A stretch of DNA of 51,172 nt from Kitasatospora sp. Root107 (GCF_001424875.1 NZ_LMCT01000034.1:61130-112301), one strand, 5' to 3'; shown: positions 1 to 8,807, numbered from the stretch's first letter. Notes: a model not told the origin generated them from the letters alone. Numbers and translations are program-made.

Positions 1-808
1 GGACCGCTGCGGCCTCCTTTTCGAAGCCGTGCAGCCGCAGCAGTGGGTCGGTGGAGCGCCGGGAGGTGTAGACGGCGACCTGCACGGCGGCGGCGGCCCG
101 GGCCCGGGCGGAGTCGTCCGCGATCGAGCAGATCACCATGCCGGTGACCGGGATCCGCTCGGTGCGCCCAGCCTCGCGGGCGCCCTCCAACAGGGCCGGG
201 TGGACGGTCTCGAGGATGAACTCCCGGGTGGACATCGGCATGCCGACCAGTCCGTCGGCCACCGCGCCCGCCGCCCGCAGCATCGGTTCGCGGCCGGCCG
301 CCAGCAGCACCGGCAGGGTGCCGGTGCTGAGCGCGGGCAGGCTTGGGTCGGCGTCGATCCGGCAGCGGTGGTGCCGGCCTTGGTGGTCGACCGGCTTGGC
401 ATTCAACTGCCAGAGATCGCGCACGAGTTGGACGGTCTCCAGCAGCCGGGCGACCGGCCGGTCGACGTCCAGGCCGAGCCAGTCGGCGATCACCTGCGGG
501 TTGCCGGTGCCCAGGCCCATCGAGAGCCTGCCCGGGGCGAGCCCGTCCAGGGACCGGAAGTCGGTGGCCAGGGTCAGCGGGGTGCGGCCGAACGCCCAGG
601 CGATGGACGAACCCAGCGCGATCCGCGAGGTGACCGCCGCCTGGGCGGCCAGCGTCACGGTCGCCGAGCGGTCGTAGAACTCACTGGTCCAGACGGAGGC
701 CAGGCCGTGCTTCTCGGCCGCGATCGCGGCCTCCACGAGCAACGGCAGGTCACCCCCCTGGACGGCGATTCCGGGAGTGGGCATGGCAGTGCGGAAGGCG
801 ACAGGCAT
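1..808 (-). CDS. LLM-class flavin/F420-dependent oxidoreductase (C-terminus beyond window edge)
   Basis: This is a luciferase-like (TIM-barrel) oxidoreductase, about 269 codons visible. It shows the family's hallmark stretches GLASVWTSE near the N-terminus and LSMGLGTGNP in the middle. The ATG at 808 follows a GGAG six bases upstream, and the frame stays open to the window edge, so the C-terminus is missing. Family members use FMNH2 or F420 to oxidise or reduce small molecules; the substrate cannot be read from sequence. It is a single gene facing away from the DUF6479 gene, with no operon partner visible here. Confidence 0.85.
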   Translation of the reverse strand, partial: MPVAFRTAMPTPGIAVQGGDLPLLVEAAIAAEKHGLASVWTSEFYDRSATVTLAAQAAVTSRIALGSSIAWAFGRTPLTLATDFRSLDGLAPGRLSMGLGTGNPQVIADWLGLDVDRPVARLLETVQLVRDLWQLNAKPVDHQGRHHRCRIDADPSLPALSTGTLPVLLAAGREPMLRAAGAVADGLVGMPMSTREFILETVHPALLEGAREAGRTERIPVTGMVICSIADDSARARAAAAVQVAVYTSRRSTDPLLRLHGFEKEAAAV

Positions 809-957
809 CAAGGGCTCCGTTGACCGGGATCCGGCTGGGCCCGCCGAGCGTAGCCAGCGCCGTCGCCGTGGACCTTCTCCCAGATTGCGGCGTCCGGACC
901 GATGATTCCTCGTCAGCAGCCCGGTATGCAGCTGCGGCCACAGCCCCTGCGGCGGGG

Positions 958-987
958 GCGTTTCAGGCGGGAGCGTTTCAAACGGGG
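958..987. repeat. Two tandem 15-bp repeats upstream of the DUF6479 gene
   Basis: Two adjacent 15-base units (GCGTTTCAGGCGGGA and GCGTTTCAAACGGGG, 12 of 15 identical) lie just upstream of the small membrane-protein gene at 1009. They could be a regulator half-site array. They could also be low-complexity drift, since the same stretch reads as AGAFQAGAFQTGA in the gene's frame. Confidence 0.35.
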
Positions 988-1008
988 GCGTCCGGACAGG
1001 CGCGGAAC

Positions 1009-1191
1009 ATGATGCTGATGGATCTCGCAGTGCAGATGCAGCTGGCCGAAGCCGGCACCGGAGCGCTCTGGCTGATCGGGGCCGGGGCGGTCCTGGTGGC
1101 GGCGATCGTGCTGGCCTTCGTCCTGGGTCAGCGCAACAAGGACCGGGAGCCGCCACCGACCGGTCTCCACCGCCGGCGCAACCGGCGCTGA
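1009..1191 (+). CDS. Small DUF6479-like single-pass membrane protein
   Basis: A protein of about 60 aa. It has a short N-terminal segment, one hydrophobic helix (ALWLIGAGAVLVAAIVLAFV) and a charged tail with the RNKDREPPP motif common in small actinobacterial DUF6479 proteins. The frame is open further upstream, but the upstream residues are low-complexity Ala/Gly. The start is therefore placed at the ATG-ATG-CTG-ATG cluster (1009-1020), and the exact codon is uncertain. Function is unknown. It precedes a DUF3040 gene in the same direction. Confidence 0.6.
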   Translation: MMLMDLAVQMQLAEAGTGALWLIGAGAVLVAAIVLAFVLGQRNKDREPPPTGLHRRRNRR

Positions 1192-1241
1192 CGAAGAGGG
1201 TGGCGCTGCGGCGCGGACAGACAGGTGCGGAGGTGGCTGCG

Positions 1242-1571
1242 ATGGATGGCCCTGCACTCTCCTGGCACGAGCGGAGGATTCTGGAGGAGATCGAGACGGG
1301 ACTGGCGGCGGACGCCCGGTTGGCCCGTGAGTTGAGTTCGATGCGCCGGGGCCGGTTGCGGTGGCCCTATCGCCTTCTCCGGGCCGCTGCGCGGGTGCCG
1401 ACGCCGGTGGTGACCGTGTCGGTGGCGGTCTCGCTGGCGCTGCTGGTGGTGGGGGCGCAGCTGCGGACGGTGCAGGCTCTGGTGCCGGTCGGGTTGGCCG
1501 TGGCGGCCACGCTGTTCCTGCTGCTCGCCCGTCCGCTCCGGCGGCTGGTGGCACGCCGTCGAGGGCAGTGA
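1242..1571 (+). CDS. DUF3040 family membrane protein
   Basis: A 109-aa protein beginning MDGPALSWHERRILEEIE. The L-S-x-x-E-x-R-I-L-x-x-I-E pattern is typical of DUF3040. Two hydrophobic segments in the second half (VVTVSVAVSLALLVV and PVGLAVAATLFLLLARP) predict a two-helix membrane protein. The ATG at 1242 is chosen over the earlier in-frame start at 1200 because GGAGG sits at the right spacing before it and the family motif begins directly after it. DUF3040 proteins are common in actinomycetes near stress and division genes, and no activity is established. Confidence 0.75.
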   Translation: MDGPALSWHERRILEEIETGLAADARLARELSSMRRGRLRWPYRLLRAAARVPTPVVTVSVAVSLALLVVGAQLRTVQALVPVGLAVAATLFLLLARPLRRLVARRRGQ

Positions 1572-1593
1572 GCCAGGACCGGGAGGTGGGACT

Positions 1594-1992
1594 GTGCGTG
1601 AGGTTCCTTCGCTGCAGATCGAGCTGGACGGCCGGCCCGGTTCGGTACGAGCGGCGCGCGTGGCCACCGGCGGCTTTCTGCGCGAGCTCGCGGACCGGGG
1701 CGAGGGCAGGCTGAGCGCGGGGACCCGTGGGGACGTCGAGCTGGTGGTCAGCGAACTGGTCGGCAACGCCTGCCTGCACGCGCCCGGTCCGTGCCGGCTC
1801 AGCGTGGTGGTGACGCCCGGGGTCACCGTGGACGTGGCGGTCGAGGACACCAGCCCCCAGCTGCTCCGGGCGCCGCCCCGGCCCGGGCCGCCGGGCCTCG
1901 GGCTGGCCGTGGTGACGGCGCTCGGGCGTGGGCTGCACGTCCTGCGGACCAGTACCGGGAAGGTCGTCGCCACCACGCTGCCCGACCGCTGA
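1594..1992 (+). CDS. ATP-binding anti-sigma/serine kinase-like protein (HATPase_c_2, RsbW type)
   Basis: A 132-aa single-domain GHKL ATPase. The N-box region reads VELVVSELVGNACLHAP (ELVxNA) and a G-box-like GLGLAVV lies near the C-terminus. The GTG start follows a GGGAGG. Proteins of this size are anti-sigma factors or anti-antagonist kinases in partner-switching modules, working with SpoIIE phosphatases and STAS proteins. Both partner types occur in this window (3810-4481 and 9823-10299), as does a SigB/F-type sigma factor (8808). Pairing among them is inferred from family and proximity only. Confidence 0.85.
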   Translation: MREVPSLQIELDGRPGSVRAARVATGGFLRELADRGEGRLSAGTRGDVELVVSELVGNACLHAPGPCRLSVVVTPGVTVDVAVEDTSPQLLRAPPRPGPPGLGLAVVTALGRGLHVLRTSTGKVVATTLPDR

Positions 1993-2097
1993 CCACGCTG
2001 CGTTCGTACTTTGGCCGGGCCTACCCTTGAGGCATCGTCACAGCGTCCAGCAGGGCGGCCGGGGAGTGCTCACCCGGCAGCGGAAAAGAGGCGGGCG

Positions 2098-3810
2098 ATG
2101 CCGGGGGACATCGGGCAAGCGGAGTTGCAGGCCACCATCGACCGGCTGCGCAGCGAGGTCGAGGGTCAGCGCCGGGCCATGCGGACCCGGGCCGTGATCG
2201 AACAGGCCAAGGGCATGCTGGCCGAACGGCTGTCCTGCAGTCCGGAGGAGGCGTTCGGCCGGCTGGTCCAGCTCTCCCAGGGCGGCAATCGCAAGCTGGT
2301 GGACATCGCGGCGGACCTGCTCGGGGTGGTCGCGCCGCCGGACGCCGCCGAGCATCTCCCGATCGTGGAACCGCCCGTCGTCGAGCAGGCTGTCGAACGG
2401 TCTGCCGCCGGGACGCCGGAACGGGCGCTGCCGGAACCCGAGCCGCGGCCCACCCCGCTGGGCCCGGACTTCGCGGCCCGCTACCACCTGGCCTCCGCCG
2501 CCCTGGCCTCGGCCGACACGCCCGACGAGGTGGCCGCCCTGCTCACCGACGCGTCGCTGGCGCAGCTCGGCGTCACCGCGGTCGCCCTGCTGGTCCTGGA
2601 GCCCGACGGCGCACTGCGGCTGGTCGGCAGCCACGGCGTCCCCGCGCAGCAGCTCAGCCAGTGGCAGCGGATTCCGCCGCAGATGTCGCTGCCGCTGACC
2701 GACGCGGTACGCAACGGCACACCGGTCTGGGTGCACGGCCGGACCGAGTTCGCGGCCCGCTATCCCGACCTGACCGGCGAGGACCTGGTGCCCGGTGAGA
2801 CGGTCTGCGCACTTCCGCTGCGGACCGGGGAGCAGCTGATCGGCGCGGTGAAGCTGGGCTGGCCGGGGGAGTTCCGGTCCGGCCGGGCGGACGAGCGCTA
2901 CCTGTCGGCCGTCGTCCGCCTGAGCGCGGCCCACCTGCTGCGGGTGCTGTCGCCGAGCGCGGAGGAGGCCGGGCCGCCGGTCTCGGCGAGTGCGCCGTGG
3001 TTCCGGGCGGTGCTGGATGCGCTGCTCGATCCGGTGCTGATCCTGCACGCCGTCCGGGAGCCCGGGGGCAAGGCGACCGACCTGCGGGTCGAGCACGCCA
3101 ACGCGGCGACCGTGGACCTGGCGGGCCGTACCGGCGAGGACATCGTCGGACGGCGCGTCACCGAGCTCTACCCCGGGATGGTGGCCTCCGGCACCTTCCG
3201 GCAGCTGCTGGACGTGGCGGTCAGCGGGGTGCCGTACGAGGGCGAGGCGGAACAGTTCATCGAGGTGGTCGGCGGTGCCGTGCACGCGTCCACCATGACG
3301 CTGCACGCCACGCCGTTCCTGGACGGGGTGCTGGTCAGCTGGCGCACCCATGACGAACAGGAGCGCCGGGAACGGCAGTTGATGCAGGTTCAGCGGCTGG
3401 CCGGCTTGGGGACGTGGCAGTGGGACGTCGGCAGCGCCACGTTCGACTGCTCGCCGGAGGTGTACCGGCTGCTGGGCGTCGAACTCCCGGAGGCGGCCGG
3501 CACCCTCACCGTCGCCGGGGCGGCGGCCGCCGTCGCACCGGCCGACCAGGAGGCCGTCCGGCGGCAGGCCGAGCTGCTGCGGACCGGCCAAGTGGCGGAT
3601 GCGTCACTGGAGTTCAGGGTCAGGTCGGCAGACGGGCGGACCAGGTCGGTGCGGGCCGTGGCCGAGGGTGTCGCGGGAGCGGCGGTCGGTGAGGTGCTGG
3701 CGGTACGCGGCGTCGTCCAGGACGTGACGGTCTGGCGCCGGGCCGAGGAACGGCTCTCCGGCAGACGGCGGCGGAGCACCGGGCGGTACGGGCGCTGCGG
3801 CACGCGCTGA
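2098..3810 (+). CDS. ANTAR-GAF-PAS sensor, N-terminal part of a frameshifted SpoIIE phosphatase
   Basis: This frame encodes an ANTAR RNA-binding module (about residues 25-80, with AVIEQAKGMLAERLSCS), a GAF-like domain (about 125-290) and two PAS-like segments (about 300-430 and 450-560, the latter with LGTWQWDVGS). It then runs into about 15 basic residues and a stop at 3808. The phosphatase continues in the next frame: reading from about 3762 in that frame gives QTAAEHRAVRALRHALMDV, the usual linker into the catalytic domain. One base is therefore gained or lost at about 3751-3764. ATG 2098 is preferred because ANTAR homology starts soon after it. The intact protein would be a light-, redox- or ligand-sensing PP2C phosphatase. 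Confidence 0.8.
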   Translation: MPGDIGQAELQATIDRLRSEVEGQRRAMRTRAVIEQAKGMLAERLSCSPEEAFGRLVQLSQGGNRKLVDIAADLLGVVAPPDAAEHLPIVEPPVVEQAVERSAAGTPERALPEPEPRPTPLGPDFAARYHLASAALASADTPDEVAALLTDASLAQLGVTAVALLVLEPDGALRLVGSHGVPAQQLSQWQRIPPQMSLPLTDAVRNGTPVWVHGRTEFAARYPDLTGEDLVPGETVCALPLRTGEQLIGAVKLGWPGEFRSGRADERYLSAVVRLSAAHLLRVLSPSAEEAGPPVSASAPWFRAVLDALLDPVLILHAVREPGGKATDLRVEHANAATVDLAGRTGEDIVGRRVTELYPGMVASGTFRQLLDVAVSGVPYEGEAEQFIEVVGGAVHASTMTLHATPFLDGVLVSWRTHDEQERRERQLMQVQRLAGLGTWQWDVGSATFDCSPEVYRLLGVELPEAAGTLTVAGAAAAVAPADQEAVRRQAELLRTGQVADASLEFRVRSADGRTRSVRAVAEGVAGAAVGEVLAVRGVVQDVTVWRRAEERLSGRRRRSTGRYGRCGTR

Positions 3811-4481
3811 TGGACGTGCCCAGCGGTCCGGCCGCGCCGGGCCTCGAGGTGGCCGCGCGCTACCTCCCGGCCGAGGCGGACAGTCAGGTCGGCGGCGACT
3901 GGTACGACACCCTGACCCTGCCGGACGGGACGGTGCTCGTGGTGGTCGGGGACGTCGCCGGGCACGGGCTGCGGGCCGCCGCCGGAATGGCCCAACTCCG
4001 CGACACGCTCCGGGGGATGGCCTTCATCGAGGCCGACCCGGCGGCCGCGCTGGCCCGGCTCAACCAGCTGCTCTGCCACCTGGGCAGCGATTTCGTCGCC
4101 ACGGTGGTCTGCGGGCGGCTGGACCGCAGGTGGCGCACCTTCACCTGGGCCCGGGCCGGACATCCGCCGCCGCTGCTGGTCCGCGACGGCGCCCCGCGCT
4201 ATCTGGAGCCGCCGGCCGGTCCGCTGCTCGGCGCGATCCCCGAGGCGGTGTACCGCAACGCGGTACACCGGCTGGATCCGGACGACCTGGTGCTGCTGTT
4301 CACCGACGGCCTGGTGGAACGGCGCGGCGAGGACCTCAATGACGGCCTCGACCGGCTGGTCGAGGCCGTGCGGCAGTACCGGGCGCCCGACCTGGCGGGC
4401 TGCCTGGACCACGTCCTGCGCCGGCTGGGGCTGCCGAATCCGCAGGACGACGCTTGCCTGCTCGGGCTCCGGCTGAGCTGA
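3810..4481 (+). CDS. PP2C/SpoIIE phosphatase domain (C-terminal part of the frameshifted 2098 gene)
   Basis: A complete SpoIIE-type PP2C domain of 223 aa. The metal-binding motifs are intact: GGDWYDT near residue 28, GDVAGHG, FTDGLVERR and a terminal QDDACLL. Such domains dephosphorylate STAS anti-anti-sigma proteins. The ATG overlaps the stop of the upstream sensor frame. However, coding continuity upstream of this ATG in the same frame argues that this is the C-terminal half of one protein rather than an independent gene. If expressed alone it would lack sensory input. Confidence 0.85.
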   Translation: MDVPSGPAAPGLEVAARYLPAEADSQVGGDWYDTLTLPDGTVLVVVGDVAGHGLRAAAGMAQLRDTLRGMAFIEADPAAALARLNQLLCHLGSDFVATVVCGRLDRRWRTFTWARAGHPPPLLVRDGAPRYLEPPAGPLLGAIPEAVYRNAVHRLDPDDLVLLFTDGLVERRGEDLNDGLDRLVEAVRQYRAPDLAGCLDHVLRRLGLPNPQDDACLLGLRLS

Positions 4482-4492
4482 ACCGGCGGTGG

Positions 4493-4816
4493 TCAGCGGC
4501 CGAGGGCGTGTTCGAGCTGCTTCTTGTTCATCTTCGAACGGCCCTTGATGTTGCGGTGCTTGGCCTCGTTGTACAGCTGGTCGTAGGTCGGGCCCTGCGC
4601 GCCGGAGTGGGAGCGCTTGCCGCCCCGGTGGCCGGAGGAGACGTCGTGGGTCGACGAGCGGCTGGCGGTCCTCGACTCGCCGTGCCGGGCGCGCTCCTTG
4701 TTCACCGTCCGGGCCGCGATCTCCTTGGCCCGCTTCTCGCTCTCGCCGCGCTCCAGCGCACTGTCCTTGATGTGCTCATACTGGCGTTCCCGCTTGGGAC
4801 TTGATCCGCGAGGCAT
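4493..4816 (-). CDS. Small basic protein with C-terminal Rho-N/SAP-like motif ('plasmid stabilization' family)
   Basis: A 107-aa, highly charged protein starting MPRGSSPKRERQYEHIKDSA. It has a conserved AKEIAARTVNKERAR helix and a C-terminal NIKGRSKMNKKQLEHALG segment like Rho-N/SAP nucleic-acid-binding helices. GAGGAG precedes the ATG at 4816. Homologues in actinomycetes are often labelled plasmid stabilization proteins, but their role is not established. It is convergent with the phosphatase gene, leaving only 11 bases between stops. Confidence 0.75.
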   Translation of the reverse strand: MPRGSSPKRERQYEHIKDSALERGESEKRAKEIAARTVNKERARHGESRTASRSSTHDVSSGHRGGKRSHSGAQGPTYDQLYNEAKHRNIKGRSKMNKKQLEHALGR

Positions 4817-4893
4817 GGCCGACTCCTCTCCGTTCGCCCGTTCGCCTACCCGGTTCGTCCGCCCCGACACCTGTGGATCGACCGCCGCGAGGG

Positions 4894-5247
4894 TCAGTGT
4901 GCGGCGGCGTCCCGGTGCGGTCCCGAGGTGTCGTCCCGGGAGCCGGCGGCGGGCGAGTCCTGCAGCAGGCCGAGCAGAGACGCGACCGTACGGCCGCTCT
5001 CGGCGGGGTGTCGGAGCAGAGTGTCGGGCGTGATCCGGTAGCGGTTGCGCCGCCCCTCCCGGGAGCGCGTCAGGTAGCCCCCGGCTTCCAGGTCGGCGAC
5101 GATGGCCTGCACCGCACGCTCCGTCAGCCCGCAGGCCGTGGCCACGTCCCGCAGCCGGACACCCGGGTCGCGGGCGATCAGCGACAGCACACGGGCGTGG
5201 TTCGTCAGGAACGTCCACGTGGTGCGGGTCTCGCCGTTCGTCTCCAT
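4894..5247 (-). CDS. Winged-helix (MarR/ArsR-like) transcriptional regulator
   Basis: A 117-aa protein with a clear winged-helix domain. HARVLSLIARDPGVRLRDVA and CGLTERAVQAIVADLEAGGY form helices 1-3, followed by the wing LTRSREGRRNRYRI. Met at 5247 is chosen because the homology begins within ten residues of it; an upstream extension to 5385 looks non-coding. The tail is short and Asp/Ser-rich. It is probably an autoregulator or a regulator of the adjacent hydrolase gene at 5352, which lies upstream on the same strand. Confidence 0.8.
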   Translation of the reverse strand: METNGETRTTWTFLTNHARVLSLIARDPGVRLRDVATACGLTERAVQAIVADLEAGGYLTRSREGRRNRYRITPDTLLRHPAESGRTVASLLGLLQDSPAAGSRDDTSGPHRDAAAH

Positions 5248-5351
5248 GCCCCTATCGTACGATTCTGGGTTCACGTGATTCAACGCGCGCACATGTCTTC
5301 GTACGTGCCGGCCAGGCTTCTCCTCGCAGGCCAAACCGTTGAGGAACGGGT

Positions 5352-6002
5352 TCAGAACTCGTCGCTGCCCGGATTCAGGAACCACTCCCGCGCGAGCTCC
5401 GCCACCTGCTCCAGGGCGCCGGCCTCCTCGAACAGGTGGGTCGCGCCCGGGATCACGGCGATCCGGTGCGGCCCCCTGAGCTGTTCGGCCGCCGCTTCGT
5501 TGAGCCGCAGCACCTCGGGGTCGTGGGCGCCGACGATCAGCAGTACCGGTGCCTGGACCCGGGTGAGAGCGCCGGCCCCGGCCAGATCCGGCCGGCCGCC
5601 CCGGGAGACGACGGACTCCACCCGGACCGGGCGCTCGGCCGCCGTCTGCAGCGCGGCCGCCGCACCGGTGCTGGCGCCGAACAGGGCCACGGGCAGACGT
5701 CCGGTGTCCGGGCGGGCGGTGAGCCAGTCGACAGCGCCGACCAGACGTGACGTCAGCAGCCCGATGTCAAACCGGAGTTCGGCCGTCACCCGGTCCCGGC
5801 GCTCCTCCTGCTCGGTCAGCAGATCCAGCAGCAGGGTCCCCAGACCGGCTCGCTGCAGGGCAGCGGCGACCGCCCGGTTGCGCGGACTGTGCCGCGAGCT
5901 GCCGCTGCCGTGGGCGAACAGCACCGTCGCCCGCACCTCGGGCAGCGCCAGATCGCCGGACAGCGCCGATCCGCCGACGGGGACAACAACGTCTTCCGGC
6001 AT
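5352..6002 (-). CDS. Alpha/beta hydrolase, dienelactone-hydrolase-like
   Basis: A 216-aa alpha/beta hydrolase. Visible elements are the oxyanion/HG segment LFAHGSGSS near residue 30, the nucleophile elbow FGASTGA with Ser near 110, an acid residue in IVGAHDPEV, and the catalytic His in PGATHLFEE near 190. This is the layout of short cytoplasmic dienelactone-hydrolase or acyl-hydrolase proteins. ATG 6002 fits the homology start. The substrate is unknown. It lies upstream of the winged-helix regulator on the same strand, with about 100 bases between them. Confidence 0.85.
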   Translation of the reverse strand: MPEDVVVPVGGSALSGDLALPEVRATVLFAHGSGSSRHSPRNRAVAAALQRAGLGTLLLDLLTEQEERRDRVTAELRFDIGLLTSRLVGAVDWLTARPDTGRLPVALFGASTGAAAALQTAAERPVRVESVVSRGGRPDLAGAGALTRVQAPVLLIVGAHDPEVLRLNEAAAEQLRGPHRIAVIPGATHLFEEAGALEQVAELAREWFLNPGSDEF

Positions 6003-6160
6003 GGCGGCATCTCCTCACGGGTTTCCGCGTCGCACAGACGTGCTCCGCGCCTGCCCGGCGCCTGTCCGGTGAAACGGCGACACGGCGACCTGTCGGGGCG
6101 GGTGATTCGGTCGGCCCAGGCGGGGTAGCCGGTCGGACGGGGCGAGCGAAGGAGTCGGTC

Positions 6161-6829
6161 ATGGAGGAGATCCCGCAGGGCGGTGCGGGTGGCGTGCCGC
6201 TGCACCACGAGGGTGCGGAGGCGGAGGAGGGCCGCCGCCCGGCCGCGTCCACGGACCGGGAGGACGGGACGGAGAAGGACATGGCGAGCCTGAGGAACAA
6301 GACGATCGCGTTTCTGGTGGCGCCCGAGGGCGCCGAGCAGGTGGAGCTGACCTCCCCCTGGGAGGCCGTCAAGGCTGCGGGCGGCGCGCCCCGGCTGGTC
6401 TCCACCAAGGCCGGGAAGGTCCGTGCCTTCCACCATCTGACGCCGGGTGACAGCTTCCCGGTGGACGCCGTGGTCGCGGACGTCTCCGCCGCCGACTTCG
6501 ACGCGCTGGTCCTGCCCGGCGGCGTCGCCAACCCCGACCACCTGCGGATGGATCCGCGTGCGGTGGACTTCGTCCGGGGTTTCTTCAGCCGGGCGAAGCC
6601 GGTCGCCGTCATCTGCCACGGCCCGTGGACCCTGGTGGAGGCCGGGGCGTTGCGCGGCCGCACCCTCACGTCCTGGCCCAGCCTGCGCACCGACCTGGCC
6701 AATGCGGGAGCCCACTGGGTGGACTCCGAGGTGTACGTCGACCGGAGCGGCCCGAACACCTTGGTGTCCAGTCGCAAACCCGGTGACCTGCCCGCCTTCA
6801 ACCGGGCGCTGGTCGAGCAGTTCGGCTGA
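6161..6829 (+). CDS. DJ-1/PfpI type-1 glutamine amidotransferase-like protein
   Basis: A 222-aa protein. The PfpI core begins near residue 41 (MASLRNKTIAFLVAPEGAEQ) and contains the nucleophile-elbow sequence PVAVICHGPWTLVEA with Cys-His, plus the DFDALVLPGG loop. The family includes stress-linked deglycase, protease-like and chaperone proteins. The ATG at 6161 has AAGGAG eight bases upstream but adds a 40-residue disordered acidic extension. The in-frame ATG at 6281, with GGAGAAGG five bases upstream, would give the usual family length. Both starts are plausible. Confidence 0.85.
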   Translation: MEEIPQGGAGGVPLHHEGAEAEEGRRPAASTDREDGTEKDMASLRNKTIAFLVAPEGAEQVELTSPWEAVKAAGGAPRLVSTKAGKVRAFHHLTPGDSFPVDAVVADVSAADFDALVLPGGVANPDHLRMDPRAVDFVRGFFSRAKPVAVICHGPWTLVEAGALRGRTLTSWPSLRTDLANAGAHWVDSEVYVDRSGPNTLVSSRKPGDLPAFNRALVEQFG

Positions 6830-6942
6830 CACCGCGTCACGGGAGCGGTACGGCGTGGAGCGGTCTGGTGTGGTTGGGGCTCGGCTCGTCCGCGAGCGGT
6901 TCGGCGACGCCGTTGGCACTGATGTACAGGAGGAAGGTGCCT

Positions 6943-6978
6943 GACCAGGGCGACCAGGGCGACCAGGGCGACCAGGGC
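6943..6978. repeat. Four tandem copies of a 9-bp unit (GACCAGGGC)
   Basis: GACCAGGGC is repeated four times without interruption in the 157-bp space between the convergent PfpI-like and LLM genes. No clear hairpin forms. It may be a slippage-prone microsatellite-like tract; no role is evident. Confidence 0.8.
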
Positions 6979-6986
6979 GGCAGCGG

Positions 6987-7943
6987 TCAGGCGTGCAGGC
7001 GGGGCAGCACCTCCCGGCCGTAGAAGTCGAAGAATCCGCGCTGGTCGGGCCCGATCTGGCCGACGTAGACCTCGTCGAAACGCGCCTCGACGAATGGTTG
7101 CAGGGTGGCCAGATGCTCGTCGACGTCGTCCCCGCACGTCACCGCGTCCGCGACCATCTGCTCGGTGACCAGCTCGCTCGCCTGCTCGAAGTGCCGGGGA
7201 GTGGGGAGCACCTGGGCCAGTTCCCCCGGCAGCAGCTCGTTGGGCCACAGCCGGTGGACGGTCCTGACCGCCTGGTCCCGGTCATGGCCCCAGCAGACCT
7301 TGACACCGCCGAGCACGGGCTTGCCCTCGCCACCGGCCACCTTGAAGGTGCGCACCAGGTCCGCCTCGGGGCCGACGGTGACGAAGCCGTCGCCGATGCG
7401 GGCCGCGAGCTGTGCCGCCCGCGGGCCGAAACCGGAGACGTAGACGGGCAGTTCGCCGACCGGCGGGTTGTACAGCCGTGCGTTGTCGGCGGTGTAGTAC
7501 GTGCCGCGGTGACTGGTCGGCTCACCGGTGAAGAGCTGACGCATCACCTCCACCGCCTCGGTGAGCATGTCCGCCCGGACGCCGAAGGGCGGCCACGCGT
7601 CGCCCAGGATGTGCTCGTTCAGCGCCTCGCCGGTGCCCACCCCGAGCCGGAACCGGCCGGAGGTCAGCACGCTGGAGGTGGCCGCCGCCTGCGCGGTCAC
7701 GGCCGGGTGCAGCCGTACGGTCGGGCAGGTCACCAGGGTCGTCACCGGCAGGTCGGTCAGCTGGGAGAGCGCGCCGATCACCGACCAGACGAACGGGCTG
7801 TTGCCCTGCTCGCCGTTCCACGGATGGTAGTGGTCGGAGATTGCGAGATGCGTGAAGCCCGCCTGCCGGGCCAGCCGGGCCTGCTCCAGGAGTTCAGCCG
7901 GAGAGAACTCCTCGCAGGAGAGGAAGTAACCGAACGACGTCAT
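6987..7943 (-). CDS. F420-dependent LLM-class oxidoreductase (glucose-6-phosphate-dehydrogenase-like subfamily)
   Basis: A 318-aa TIM-barrel protein. It shows FGYFLSCEEFSP at the start, HLAISDHYHPW near residue 30, the cofactor loop GRFRLGVGTGEALNEHILG near 105 and PVYVSGFGPRAAQLAARIGDG near 180. These match the TIGR03557-type F420-dependent oxidoreductases related to Fgd. The likely role is hydride transfer between F420 and an unidentified substrate. It is a single gene, and its start ATG at 7943 is directly followed by family sequence. Confidence 0.85.
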   Translation of the reverse strand: MTSFGYFLSCEEFSPAELLEQARLARQAGFTHLAISDHYHPWNGEQGNSPFVWSVIGALSQLTDLPVTTLVTCPTVRLHPAVTAQAAATSSVLTSGRFRLGVGTGEALNEHILGDAWPPFGVRADMLTEAVEVMRQLFTGEPTSHRGTYYTADNARLYNPPVGELPVYVSGFGPRAAQLAARIGDGFVTVGPEADLVRTFKVAGGEGKPVLGGVKVCWGHDRDQAVRTVHRLWPNELLPGELAQVLPTPRHFEQASELVTEQMVADAVTCGDDVDEHLATLQPFVEARFDEVYVGQIGPDQRGFFDFYGREVLPRLHA

Positions 7944-8018
7944 GGCACACCTCGCAGCAACAGGGGTATCGAGCCGGGTCCACGCCTAGCGGCTAGCCCG
8001 CCCCGGCCGGTGGAAACC

Positions 8019-8507
8019 TCACCTCTTCGAGCGGCGCAGGACGGCGACCGGGAGGAGCACCCAGCAGAGCGAGAACCAGAGCAGCACCGCTGCGGCGATC
8101 GCCCAGGCCGCCCAGCCGAGGCCCGCGACCCGAAGGAGCAGCAGCAGCGCCACGGAGATCGTCGCGGCGAGCAGGACGAGTCCGAGCGCGATCAGGTGGG
8201 CGGCAGCCGTGACCATGCGCGGTTTGACGTGCTGCCCGGCCAGCAGCCGGTGGTAGGAGACCGGGGCGATCAGGGTGCCGACGGCGAACGCACCGAGCGT
8301 CACCACTGTGACGTACAGGGCCCGTTCGAGGTCATCGAGGGTGACGAACCGCTCGGTGAAGGCCACCGTGAGCAGGAAGCCGAACATGATCTGTGCGCCG
8401 GTCTGCGCGATCCGCACCTCCTGGAGCAGCTCGCTCCACCGGCGGTCGGCCCGTTCCTCCTCGGTCTCGTGCCGGCCGCTGTCAGGCGGCTTCCGTTGCT
8501 CTGCCAT
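8019..8507 (-). CDS. DUF6328-like four-helix membrane protein
   Basis: A 162-aa protein. The N-terminus is charged and cytoplasmic, and the motif RWSELLQEVRIAQTGAQIMF leads into four predicted transmembrane helices (about residues 40-62, 70-90, 102-124 and 130-152). This is the pattern of the DUF6328 family in actinomycetes, for which no biochemical function is known. It is divergent from the sigma-factor gene at 8808. Confidence 0.75.
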   Translation of the reverse strand: MAEQRKPPDSGRHETEEERADRRWSELLQEVRIAQTGAQIMFGFLLTVAFTERFVTLDDLERALYVTVVTLGAFAVGTLIAPVSYHRLLAGQHVKPRMVTAAAHLIALGLVLLAATISVALLLLLRVAGLGWAAWAIAAAVLLWFSLCWVLLPVAVLRRSKR

Positions 8508-8807
8508 CCGGGCCTCCGGTGAGTCGGCCTCCCCAGTCGCGTGTGCCCGGTGCGGCCCGAGTCACGCACGGGTTTAACGGGGCCCTGATCCGGGGACGAG
8601 ACCGGAGCGGAGTGTTCGGGCAGCTGCCCGGCTCCGGTCCGGTGGCCGACGGGTCGCCGGCACCTCACGGCACGGTCTCCGTGCCGGGGCACCGCAGCCT
8701 GAAGCAGCCGGGCGCGACGGTCCCCCACCAACTGATCCCTGCGGTACCGTCCGCCGGTCGCCGGGTTCTCCCGGGCCGGGCGCGGCGGCGCCGGACGTCC
8801 AGGGGAG

